Assembly: GCF_003627055.1 (NCBI RefSeq)
Contig: NZ_CP032624.1
Coordinates: 1,922,001 to 1,986,000 of the forward strand
From: Gryllotalpicola protaetiae
GTDB lineage: Bacteria > Actinomycetota > Actinomycetes > Actinomycetales > Microbacteriaceae
Direction of reading: 5' to 3'
DNA: 64,000 nucleotides
Part shown: one piece after another, positions 16,522 through 23,528 of the stretch
Position numbering within the stretch: position 1 is the first letter of the stretch
How the letters are laid out: each line of letters starts with the position of its first letter
The notes under the pieces: generated by a model
Database searches by the model: none
What the model was told of the DNA's origin: nothing
What the model saw: only the letters and a program-made list of their open reading frames with translations
Made by a program: the position numbers and the translations under genes

Positions 16522-17817
16522 ATGAGCGAGTCGGGGCGTGGGCCGGTGCTGCGGCACGCACGCGCCGCCGGCAGGCATCCGCTCGCCCTGGCTGCGAAGA
16601 TCGTGGCCTCCGTCGTCAGTGTCGCGGTCGTCAGCTCGCTCGGGATCGCCGCGATCGCGGTGGCCGACATCAGCCACAACGTGCAGACGAACGCGCAGGT
16701 CCACCTCGTCCAGCAGAAGGACGTCGGTCAGACCGCGCCGCCCGTGACGAAGACCATCGAGCCCGAGGCGACGGCGCTCGCCGGGGAGTTCAACGTGCTG
16801 CTCGTCGGCACCGACACGCGCACGGGCCAGGGCGGACAGTTCGACAGCAAGGCGGAACTGCGGGCGTCGAGCGGCGCGGGCAACAACGACGTCACGATGC
16901 TGCTGCACGTCAACGCCGCTCACACCGCGGCGACGGTCGTCAGCTTCCCGCGCGACCTCGTCATCCCGATTCCCTCGTGCCCGAGCCCCAAGGGCGGCTG
17001 GTACAGCGCGATGTCGGCGCAGATGCTGAACACCTCGCTCACCTACGGCGGGCTGACCTGCCCGGTGCTCACGATCGAGAAGCTGATCGGCATCGATGAC
17101 ATCAACTACGCGGCAGAGATCAGCTTCGACGGGGTTGCGGCGATGTCGGATGCCGTGGGCGGCGTTCCCGTCTGCCTCGCGACCCCCATCAACGACCCGT
17201 ACGTCGGGCTGAACCTGCCAGCTGGAACGAGCACCATCCAGGGCCAGCAGGCGCTGCAGTTCCTGCGTTCGCGACACGGCGTCGAGGACGGCAGCGACCT
17301 CGCCCGCATCAGCAATCAGCAGAACTTCCTGTCGTCGCTGCTGCGCACGATCACCTCTGCGGGAACGCTCGGCAACCCGATCAAGCTCTACCAACTGGCC
17401 GCCGCCGCGACCCAGAACATGACCCTCTCCGACACGATGGGCGACGCGAAGACGATGGTCGGCATGGCGGTCGCGCTGAAGAGCATCCCGCTGTCGCAGA
17501 TCACCTTCGTGCAGTACCCGGTGCTGACCGATCCGACCAACCCGAACCGGGTGGTTCCCGACACCTACGGCGCGCCGATTCTGGCGAAGGCGATTCAGAA
17601 CGATCAGCCCGTCGTTCTCTCGGCGACGACAGGCCGCGGCACCGAGCTGGCGCCGAGTTCGACGCCGTCTGCGCCCGCGGGCGCGGCGACGGCACCGCCC
17701 GCCACCGGGACCGCGACGGCGCCCCCCGGCGACGTGACGCTGAGCAAGAACGCGACCGGTCAGACCGCCGATCAGCAGACCTGCACGAAGGGCGTGACCG
17801 GCCACCCGGGTGAGTGA
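16522..17817 (+). CDS. LytR-CpsA-Psr (LCP) family cell-wall glycopolymer transferase, copy 2
   Basis: Paralogue of the LCP gene upstream, with the same predicted role at the outer membrane face. I choose the ATG at 16522 (MSESGRGPVLRHARAAGRHP) because it follows a GTGGAG site and gives the same basic N-terminus as copy 1; the open frame extends to 16303 but that part runs through the repeats and looks non-coding. The 431-residue product has one membrane segment (about 22-48), an LCP domain with FNVLLVGTDTRTGQGG, NNDVTMLLHVN, VVSFPRDLVIPIPSC and LPAGTSTIQGQQALQFLRSRHG, and a Pro/Thr/Ala tail ending in a lone-Cys segment. The two copies share most core motifs, pointing to tandem duplication with divergence in linker and tail. 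Confidence 0.93.
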   Translation: MSESGRGPVLRHARAAGRHPLALAAKIVASVVSVAVVSSLGIAAIAVADISHNVQTNAQVHLVQQKDVGQTAPPVTKTIEPEATALAGEFNVLLVGTDTRTGQGGQFDSKAELRASSGAGNNDVTMLLHVNAAHTAATVVSFPRDLVIPIPSCPSPKGGWYSAMSAQMLNTSLTYGGLTCPVLTIEKLIGIDDINYAAEISFDGVAAMSDAVGGVPVCLATPINDPYVGLNLPAGTSTIQGQQALQFLRSRHGVEDGSDLARISNQQNFLSSLLRTITSAGTLGNPIKLYQLAAAATQNMTLSDTMGDAKTMVGMAVALKSIPLSQITFVQYPVLTDPTNPNRVVPDTYGAPILAKAIQNDQPVVLSATTGRGTELAPSSTPSAPAGAATAPPATGTATAPPGDVTLSKNATGQTADQQTCTKGVTGHPGE

Positions 17818-17891
17818 TGCTGGCTGAGCGGCCAGTCTCTGCCTGATAAGGTGTAACGGATGTCTGTCAGGGTCTCGGCCCGGTCAGCATT

Positions 17892-17981
17892 GGAGACGTC
17901 GCATAGTCCGGTCGAGTGCACCACCCTGCTAAGGTGGAGTCCCCTTCTTGGGGACCAAGGGTTCAAATCCCTTCGTCTCCG
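17892..17981 (+). tRNA. tRNA-Ser, anticodon GCT
   Basis: A 90-base class II tRNA. The acceptor stem GGAGACG (17892-17898) pairs with CGTCTCC (17974-17980), discriminator G at 17981. The anticodon stem CCACC/GGTGG encloses CTGCTAA with GCT at 17928-17930. The variable arm TCCCC/GGGGA and the GTTCAAATC T-loop are clear. It reads AGC and AGU serine codons. No CCA is encoded; a T-rich stretch follows. Confidence 0.96.
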
Positions 17982-18045
17982 CACTTTTCTTGCTGGTCAT
18001 CGGCGCTTTTCTATTGCGCTGCATCGATCAATTCTTGCGACACAT

Positions 18046-18116
18046 GGGGACCCTCAGGGGTTCCGAGGGTCCCCAGGGGGTCACCATTTCGGCAGCCGGG
18101 GACCCCCTGGGGACCC
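18046..18116. repeat. Two overlapping, mutually exclusive perfect inverted repeats
   Basis: Arms 18046-18055 (GGGGACCCTC) and 18065-18074 pair perfectly over 10 bases with a 9-base loop. Arms 18067-18082 and 18101-18116 pair perfectly over 16 bases with an 18-base loop. They share 18067-18074, so only one can form at a time. The unit GGGGACCC recurs at 18046, 18098 and 18109. The element lies in the 285-base spacer between tRNA-Ser(GCT) and the ComB-like gene, which otherwise shows only a CTGATC/GATCAG short repeat near 18124-18150 and a promoter-like CCCTATAGGG at 18250-18259. Confidence 0.75.
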
Positions 18117-18266
18117 CAGCGCGGCTGATCTGCAACAAAACCCCTGATCAGAGGCGAGAGGGACATCACCTGGTGAGAGTGGTGTGAGCGCGGTGCTGAG
18201 AACCGGGGAACTCGCGAATAAGGCTCGGGCCGCCGAGCTGCCGCTCGCCCCCTATAGGGTGAAGGG

Positions 18267-19088
18267 ATGCCCCAGGCGAGCGCCGGCGAGACCACACAAG
18301 GCAGCTACGAGGTGCGCTTCGACTGGGGGGTCGAGGGCCTCCGCAGCATCGCGTCAGGCACGAGCGTTGTCATCGTCATCGACACCATCTCCTTCACCAC
18401 GACTGTCGAGCTCGGCGTCGGGCAGGGTTTGGAGATCGAGCCGTTTCGCACCGTCGATCGCGATGCCGCTGAGCAATACGCCGCGTCGATCGGCGCTCGC
18501 GTCGCCGCGCGCCGCAACGAACCAGGGGTGTCCCTCTCGCCGACGAGCATGAACGCGAAGAACGTTGCTGCCTTCGGCGCGCGGCGAGCCGTGATCGTGT
18601 CTTTGAACGGGGCGCGCGTCTCGACAGAGGCGGCCTCATTCGGCGTGCCCGTCGTGGCAGCGAACCTGCGCAACTACTCGGCCGTCGCGCGCTGGATCCT
18701 CGAGCATCAACGCGTCCTCGGGCACCGTGCGGGCGTCGCCATCGTGGCCGCGGGCGAACGCCATCCCGGCGACCTCCTGCGGCCCGCTGTCGAGGACCAG
18801 CTCGCGGCCGGCGCGCTCGTCGGCGCCCTTGCCTTGCTCGGCATCGGCTCCCCGTCGCCCGAAGCGACCGTCGCTGCGGCCTCGTTCGACAGGCTGCGGC
18901 ATGCGGCAGGCGAGCTGCTTGCGGAATCCGTGAGCGCTCGTCAACTCGCGGCCGCCGGCCAACTCGCGTCTTCCGGCGGCTTCGACGACGTCACCAGCGC
19001 CGCTCAGCTGGACGTCTCCGACGTCGTCCCGGTGATGCGTGACGGGGTCTATCGCGCAGAGAAGGCCGTGCGTTCGCAGCTCGTATGA
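18267..19088 (+). CDS. ComB-like (2-phosphosulfolactate phosphatase family) protein, diverged
   Basis: The 273-residue protein resembles the ComB family: VVIVIDTISFTTTVELGVGQGLEIEP (residues about 26-51) aligns with the family DVLRATTTI...GA region, and SLSPTSMNA, SLNGARVS, AAGERH and VEDQLAAGALVGAL follow in family order. ComB hydrolyses 2-phospho-3-sulfolactate in coenzyme M synthesis, a pathway not expected here. Several family signature residues are changed (the DxxR of the first motif, the TTNGT block read as VSLNGAR), so the true substrate is uncertain. The ATG at 18267 follows GAAGGG immediately and a TATAGG 8 bases upstream, so initiation may be leaderless. It is a single gene ended by a double palindrome. 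Confidence 0.75.
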   Translation: MPQASAGETTQGSYEVRFDWGVEGLRSIASGTSVVIVIDTISFTTTVELGVGQGLEIEPFRTVDRDAAEQYAASIGARVAARRNEPGVSLSPTSMNAKNVAAFGARRAVIVSLNGARVSTEAASFGVPVVAANLRNYSAVARWILEHQRVLGHRAGVAIVAAGERHPGDLLRPAVEDQLAAGALVGALALLGIGSPSPEATVAAASFDRLRHAAGELLAESVSARQLAAAGQLASSGGFDDVTSAAQLDVSDVVPVMRDGVYRAEKAVRSQLV

Positions 19089-19093
19089 CGGCC

Positions 19094-19125
19094 CCGGTAC
19101 CGGTACCGGTGCTCGCGATCGCGAG
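19094..19125. repeat. Two adjacent perfect palindromes after the ComB-like gene
   Basis: CCGGTACCGGTACCGG (19094-19109) is a perfect 16-base palindrome and CTCGCGATCGCGAG (19112-19125) a perfect 14-base palindrome, 2 bases apart, starting 6 bases after the stop codon. They have no loop, so they suit a protein-binding or cruciform role as well as termination. The rest of the 211-base spacer up to 19299 shows only the GAGGAG ribosome site of the next gene. Confidence 0.7.
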
Positions 19126-19299
19126 GTCGCCTCGTCGCCGACACGCTCGCACGGCCCGCTCACCGACATGGCGGACGCCAGCTCGGCTGCCGAGCCAACC
19201 GGTGGGGACAGGCCCACCATGGTTGGGGTGTAGGCCCATAGCCCGGGCACCTCGCCGTTTCTAGCGTTGTTCTCAGCCGCTTGATGTGAGGAGACAACC

Positions 19300-19728
19300 A
19301 TGGCTGAGAACGAGCAGATGACGACCGATGCCCCGACAGTTGAACTGCTGGAGGCGGTGCGGAAGTGCACCTGGATCTACGGAGTGACGAATGCGGTTGT
19401 GGTGGCAACGGTGATCGGTTCGGCGGTCCTCGGCGGGTCGCCTAGCGCGTTCATGTGGGTACGAGCCCTGATCCTGCTCGCGGTTGCACCCCTGCTGCTG
19501 TGGTTCGTTCGTCGTGCCGCCAGAGGCAACCGCGAGGCACTTGGGCGAATCCGCATCATGGCCACGGTTTTGCCGATCGCCATCATCGTCGTCGACCTCA
19601 TTCCGGGGGTCTGCCCGGCCTGGTATGCCGCGCTCCAGGGCATCGGGGCGATTGCTCTGGTTCCGGTCGCGGTCATCGCATGGCGTGTGGCATCGCACTC
19701 CTCTCGCCCTGCAGGGCAGACTCGGTGA
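19300..19728 (+). CDS. Small four-helix membrane protein, unknown function
   Basis: I do not recognise the family. The 142-residue protein begins at ATG 19300 after a GAGGAG site and has about four hydrophobic segments (around residues 28-46, 51-66, 85-104 and 108-126) with a short acidic N-terminus and a basic C-terminus. It stands 49 bases ahead of a histidine kinase and response regulator, in the same direction, so it may be their target or an accessory sensor. No signal peptide or catalytic motif is apparent. Confidence 0.75.
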   Translation: MAENEQMTTDAPTVELLEAVRKCTWIYGVTNAVVVATVIGSAVLGGSPSAFMWVRALILLAVAPLLLWFVRRAARGNREALGRIRIMATVLPIAIIVVDLIPGVCPAWYAALQGIGAIALVPVAVIAWRVASHSSRPAGQTR

Positions 19729-19777
19729 CAAGCAGGCCACCGCGCGCGGTGCGCGCCACTGAGGGGGGAGGCGGCTG

Positions 19778-21037
19778 ATGCGAGCACGACTGCGCGCTGC
19801 CCCCCTCTCGGCCGGTCGCGGACTCGTGCGGTCTTTCGGGTTCATGCTCTGCGCACTGATCGTCCCGACCGCGGCAGCGCTCCTTCCGGTGCTCGCTTCC
19901 TTCGGCCTTCTCGGTGGCCCATGGTCATGGCGGAATCCCTGGTCGTGGGGAGCGCTGTCAGTGCTCATCGCAATCTCTGCGCTTGCGCTTGCGCACCCGG
20001 TCACCAAGTTGTTCCGCAGCCTGCTGGTTCGCTGGTGCGGGCTGAGGTTGCCGAACGGCTTCCGGGCACTTCCTGAACCGGTGCAGCTGTCGACCGGCTA
20101 TTGGTGGAACGGCAGATCGTACGAACGAACGCGCTCCGACGCGGAATCCGACCTGCGACTCAGCCGTGTGCTTGAGCGAGCGTACTGGCGAGAGGTGCGA
20201 TGGGTTCTCGGACCAGCGCTCGTCGTGGCTATCGTGTCCGGGTTCCCGGCCTACGCGCTGTTCGGCGCTGCCATCTTGATCGCATCGGTGACGGCGCCAG
20301 GTATCGCAGCTGGCGTCGCGGTTGCGGCCGCGTCGCTCGCTCTCGCACCATTCGCGTGGCGAGCCACACGCCCGGTCGCCGCGCGCTGGCTCACGCCTGG
20401 GCGGTCAGCGGCCGAGTCGCAGGCGCAGCGCGCGGACCTCACAGCCGCGCACGATGCCGAGATTCGCCGGATCGAGCGAGATCTGCACGACGGCGCGCAG
20501 GCTCGGCTCGTGGCAGTCGGAATCGACCTCGCGACGGCGGAACGTCTGCTTGAGCGCGAACCGGACCGCGCGAGAGAACTGCTGAAGCTCGCGCGCGCAG
20601 GCACTGCGAATTCGCTTGAGGACCTTCGCGGCCTCGTACGCGGGGTGTATCCGCCCGTCCTCGTCGAGCGCGGCTTCGTCGCCGCTGTGCGAGCGGTCGC
20701 GCTCGACTCCCCGGTCCCGATCGAGGTGGTGGCGCCTGACGGCTTGCGGTTGCCGTCGCCTGTCGAGGCCACGCTCTATTTCGGCGTCGTTGAGGCCCTT
20801 GCCAATATGGCGAAGTATTCGGATGCAGCGCGTGGCAGTGTCATCGTGCGCGAAGAGCCCGGCCATGTCGCTGTGATCGTCCGCGACGACGGCCGCGGCG
20901 GAGCGATGATCGTCGCCGGTGGAGGGCTCGACGGTGTTCGTCGGCGAGCCGGGGCCTTCGATGGAACCCTTGACGTGACCAGCCCGTCGGGCGGTCCCAC
21001 TGAGATCACCGTAAGGATGCCGTGCGCGTTGTTGTAG
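19778..21037 (+). CDS. NarL/DesK-type sensor histidine kinase
   Basis: A 419-residue membrane kinase of the HisKA_3 class. The N-terminal half has two pairs of membrane segments (about 20-45, 57-75, 145-168 and 172-195) resembling the putative-sensor domain common in actinobacterial kinases. The dimerisation motif RRIERDLHDGAQARL contains the phosphoacceptor H237. The C-terminal HATPase region has VEALANMAKYSDA (N box) and RDDGRGGA (G1), ending GTLDVTSPSGGPTEI. The start ATG at 19778 follows GGGGGGAGG. The last 16 bases overlap the response regulator start, so the pair is coupled. The signal sensed is unknown. Confidence 0.9.
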   Translation: MRARLRAAPLSAGRGLVRSFGFMLCALIVPTAAALLPVLASFGLLGGPWSWRNPWSWGALSVLIAISALALAHPVTKLFRSLLVRWCGLRLPNGFRALPEPVQLSTGYWWNGRSYERTRSDAESDLRLSRVLERAYWREVRWVLGPALVVAIVSGFPAYALFGAAILIASVTAPGIAAGVAVAAASLALAPFAWRATRPVAARWLTPGRSAAESQAQRADLTAAHDAEIRRIERDLHDGAQARLVAVGIDLATAERLLEREPDRARELLKLARAGTANSLEDLRGLVRGVYPPVLVERGFVAAVRAVALDSPVPIEVVAPDGLRLPSPVEATLYFGVVEALANMAKYSDAARGSVIVREEPGHVAVIVRDDGRGGAMIVAGGGLDGVRRRAGAFDGTLDVTSPSGGPTEITVRMPCALL

Positions 21038-21669
21038 CCGAGGACCAGTACCTTCTCCGCGACGGTCTTGTCCGTCTGCTCGAGTCTTTCGGCCATGAAG
21101 TCGTTGCCACCGCCACCTCGGGGCCAGAGGCAACCCGAGCGCTGCTCATGCACCGTCCGGATGTCGCCGTGATCGACGTGCGGATGCCGCCGAGCAACAC
21201 GGACGAAGGCCTTGCCGCAGCTCTTGCTGCGAGACGCGAGGTGCCCGGTCTCCCTGTCCTCGTCCTCTCGCAGCACGTCGAGCAGTTGTATGCGCGCGAG
21301 TTGATCGCGGATGACACAGGCGGCGTGGGCTATCTGCTCAAGGATCGCGTCTTCGACGCCGAGCAGTTCGTGGACGCGCTCGAACGCGTGGCAGCCGGGG
21401 CGACTGTATTGGACCCGGTGGTCGTTTCGAAGCTCTTCGCAACACCGGTGAGCACATCGCGGCTGGCGGTGCTGACTGAGCGTGAGCGGTCGATCCTGGC
21501 GCTCATGGCGGAGGGACTCTCGAATCAGTCGATCGCTCGAGCGCTTCATCTCAGCGAGGGAGCAGTGAGCAAGTACACAACAACGACCTTTGAGAAGCTC
21601 GGACTCGGCAAAGATGACGGGGCGAACCGACGCGTCCTCGCGGTGCTGGCCTACCTGAGCGGCGCATGA
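21022..21669 (+). CDS. NarL-family response regulator (receiver plus LuxR HTH)
   Basis: Partner of the overlapping kinase. The 215-residue protein starts with GTG at 21022 (MRVVVAEDQYLLRDG). The receiver has the acidic pocket E7/D8, the phosphoacceptor D52 in VAVIDVRMPP, and the conserved K in YLLKDRV. The C-terminal LuxR helix-turn-helix runs from LTERERSILALMAEGLSNQSIARALHLSEGAV onward. The insert PSNTDEGLAAA after the phosphorylation site matches the subfamily that commonly pairs with such kinases. Targets probably include its own operon; I see no clear site for it. Confidence 0.92.
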   Translation: MRVVVAEDQYLLRDGLVRLLESFGHEVVATATSGPEATRALLMHRPDVAVIDVRMPPSNTDEGLAAALAARREVPGLPVLVLSQHVEQLYARELIADDTGGVGYLLKDRVFDAEQFVDALERVAAGATVLDPVVVSKLFATPVSTSRLAVLTERERSILALMAEGLSNQSIARALHLSEGAVSKYTTTTFEKLGLGKDDGANRRVLAVLAYLSGA

Positions 21670-21709
21670 AAGGGCGAGGCCGAGGCGTTCGGTGCGGAGC
21701 TCAGCGAGG

Positions 21710-22147
21710 TCATCGCCCCGACGCGAGGCGCGCTGGAAGCGGCGCGAGGCGATAGTTCGCCCAGACGTAGGCATCCATCTGGTGCTGGTCCGCGCTGAGG
21801 TTGACGACTCGGTCGATTCTGTTGTCGCCGTCGAAGTGCCAGACGAGCGCCCAGAGAGTGTCAACACTCCCGATCCCGTCCGTGGTCCAGCCTCGATGGA
21901 TGTCGACGACGTAGTGGTCGTTGGCTTCTAGGAATAGCGGCTCAGCACGAAATCCTGCTTTGCCGAGTTGGGTGATGAACTCCGCGACCTCGTCGACGCC
22001 GTGCTTGGTTCCCGCCAGGGGATGGTGTCCGGGGATAACCCATTCGATGTCGGGCGTCATCACGTCCCGCATCCCGTCGACGTCGTAGGTGGCATATGCG
22101 GCGAAGAACCTGTTGATGGCCTCAAGCTTGGGCGCTGCGTCGTTCAT
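21710..22147 (-). CDS. SnoaL/NTF2-like protein
   Basis: A 145-residue single-domain alpha+beta barrel protein of the NTF2-like superfamily, with the typical beginning LEAINRFFAAYATYDVDGMRDVMTPDIEWVIPG and a GTKHGVDEVAEFITQL segment. Members include polyketide cyclases, isomerases and ligand-binding proteins, and sequence does not decide among these. It faces the two-component operon tail to tail. Upstream, before its ATG at 22147, is a spacer with an 18-base perfect palindrome that could control it. The next gene on the same strand encodes a VOC protein, also a small-molecule fold. Confidence 0.8.
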   Translation of the reverse strand: MNDAAPKLEAINRFFAAYATYDVDGMRDVMTPDIEWVIPGHHPLAGTKHGVDEVAEFITQLGKAGFRAEPLFLEANDHYVVDIHRGWTTDGIGSVDTLWALVWHFDGDNRIDRVVNLSADQHQMDAYVWANYRLAPLPARLASGR

Positions 22148-22255
22148 GGGATCTGTCTTTCGAATAGTTCTTGCGTGGATTCCAGCGAACGCGGAGGCCG
22201 AGCCAGGGGCGTCATGGACGCCACGCTAGTTTGCAATTGGCGCAGATATCCGGCC

Positions 22256-22273
22256 AATCATCCGCGGATGATT
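22256..22273. promoter_or_regulatory. 18-base perfect palindrome, candidate operator
   Basis: AATCATCCGCGGATGATT reads the same on both strands. GGCCAATC flanks it as a direct repeat (22252 and 22276). It lies about 110 bases upstream of the NTF2-like gene start, in the spacer behind the VOC gene stop. No regulator gene is adjacent. Confidence 0.5.
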
Positions 22274-22332
22274 CAGGCCAATCTGACGCCGGTCGCTCTC
22301 GACTCGACGGCGGCGGGTCGGCGCAGGGTCGA

Positions 22333-22743
22333 TCAATCCGTGTCCGTGGCGGGGTACAAGACCCCACCGCGGTAGCGCGCCTCTTCCCAGATCTGCTCAT
22401 CGGACAGGCCGGTCTCGATCAGCTCGATCAGTTGGTGGTTGACGGAGACGATTGCGCAGCGATAGCCGGCGAACGGCTCGTACGGCGGCATCAATATCTC
22501 CGTGCCGCGAAGTGCGGTCTCGAGGTCTTCGACGGTGAAGGCAACGTGGCTTTCTGTGCGGATGCGTTCGTGCAGCCCGGATTCTTCGCGGAAGGCGTGC
22601 AGCTGAATATGCAGGGAAAGGTCGTTCGGGAGATCCAATGTGTACATGCGATACAGCGGGCTGTAACGCGCACGCGGATCGGATTGAAGCGCGTCCACGG
22701 GGACGGGTCTTCCGATGTGATGAAAGATCGGAATGCTGTTCAT
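22333..22743 (-). CDS. VOC (glyoxalase/bleomycin-resistance) superfamily protein
   Basis: From the ATG at 22743 the product has 136 residues (MNSIPIFHHIGRPVP). It shows the beta-alpha-beta-beta-beta layout of VOC folds, beginning FHHIGRPV, with SLHIQLHAF, ESHVAFTVEDLETALRGTEILMPP and CAIVSVNHQLIELIE. The His and terminal Glu positions could bind a metal. A GTG 36 bases earlier is possible but less conserved-looking. The substrate is unknown. It is followed on the same strand by the NTF2-like gene after 185 bases, so they may or may not share a transcript. Confidence 0.8.
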   Translation of the reverse strand: MNSIPIFHHIGRPVPVDALQSDPRARYSPLYRMYTLDLPNDLSLHIQLHAFREESGLHERIRTESHVAFTVEDLETALRGTEILMPPYEPFAGYRCAIVSVNHQLIELIETGLSDEQIWEEARYRGGVLYPATDTD

Positions 22744-22845
22744 CTTCGAGGGGTCTCCCAGTGAGTGAGGCTGCTGCACAACGGCCGGTGCCCGCCCGAG
22801 ACGCGAACGGCGCGTCGTCGGACGGGCACTCGGTCATTGTTTCGG

Positions 22846-23382
22846 TTATGAGGCCGCGCTGACGGCGAACGAGGCGTCGGTGCGGTATCCCGATCCCGGG
22901 TTGTCCGACACGGTGAAGGCCTTGTCCTGCGGCGGGTAGGTGTTGATCGGGTTCGCGGTGAAGACGCCGGTGAACGTCGGGTCGAACTCGGGCAGTTCGC
23001 TCATGCTCGCCTGGTACAGGGACACGACGTAGTCGCCGTTCGGCATCGTGTACGCCACCTGCAGCGACTCGCCGAGCACGCCGTCATCGGTGTAGTCGGA
23101 CACCACCTCGCTGGTGTGCGCCTTCAGGACCTGCTGAGGGCGCTGCTGCCAGTGGTTCTCAGTGCCCTCGCTCGTGTTCTGAGGGTTGAAGGTCCAGTCG
23201 ACGTCGGTGTTGTTGGTGATCGTCTCCTGGACTGAGAACCAGCCCTTGTCGACGACGGTGGTGTGGATGTCGCCCGCTCCGGCGGCGTGCGCTCCGGCAG
23301 CGCCCGCTCCGGTCAACGAGGCGCCTCCGATGGCAGCGGCGACGGCGGCTGCGGCGATGTGAGTGGCGATGGTGGCGATCAT
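22846..23382 (-). CDS. Secreted protein of unknown function
   Basis: From the ATG at 23382, preceded by GAAGGAGA, the 178-residue product starts with an Ala-rich hydrophobic signal (residues 1-36, with AHAAG as a plausible cleavage region). The mature part is neutral, rich in T, N, D and Y, without Cys, and contains VQETITNNTDVDWTFNPQNT and YVVSLYQASMSELPEFDPTF, suggesting a beta-sandwich. I do not recognise a family. It lies 146 bases downstream of a PrsW-type protease on the same strand, which may be coincidental or may mark a protease-substrate relation. A longer frame to 24450 is shadow of the protease gene and is rejected. Confidence 0.8.
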   Translation of the reverse strand: MIATIATHIAAAAVAAAIGGASLTGAGAAGAHAAGAGDIHTTVVDKGWFSVQETITNNTDVDWTFNPQNTSEGTENHWQQRPQQVLKAHTSEVVSDYTDDGVLGESLQVAYTMPNGDYVVSLYQASMSELPEFDPTFTGVFTANPINTYPPQDKAFTVSDNPGSGYRTDASFAVSAAS

Positions 23383-23528
23383 GGGGTTCTCCTTCTCGAT
23401 GAGATCCGAGGCTGAGTTGGCCTCTGACCCCAAGCGTCGCCGTCGGCCGATGTCGGCGACGTCGGCTGGTCGGGGGACGCAGAGGATGATGCGCGCTCCT
23501 CCGATCGGGCGACGGGCCCGAGAGCGCC

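Noticed and set aside
17982-18266. A phage or genomic-island attachment site at the end of tRNA-Ser(GCT)
   Set aside because: No integrase gene and no second copy of the tRNA 3' end are visible; the repeats there fit hairpins better.
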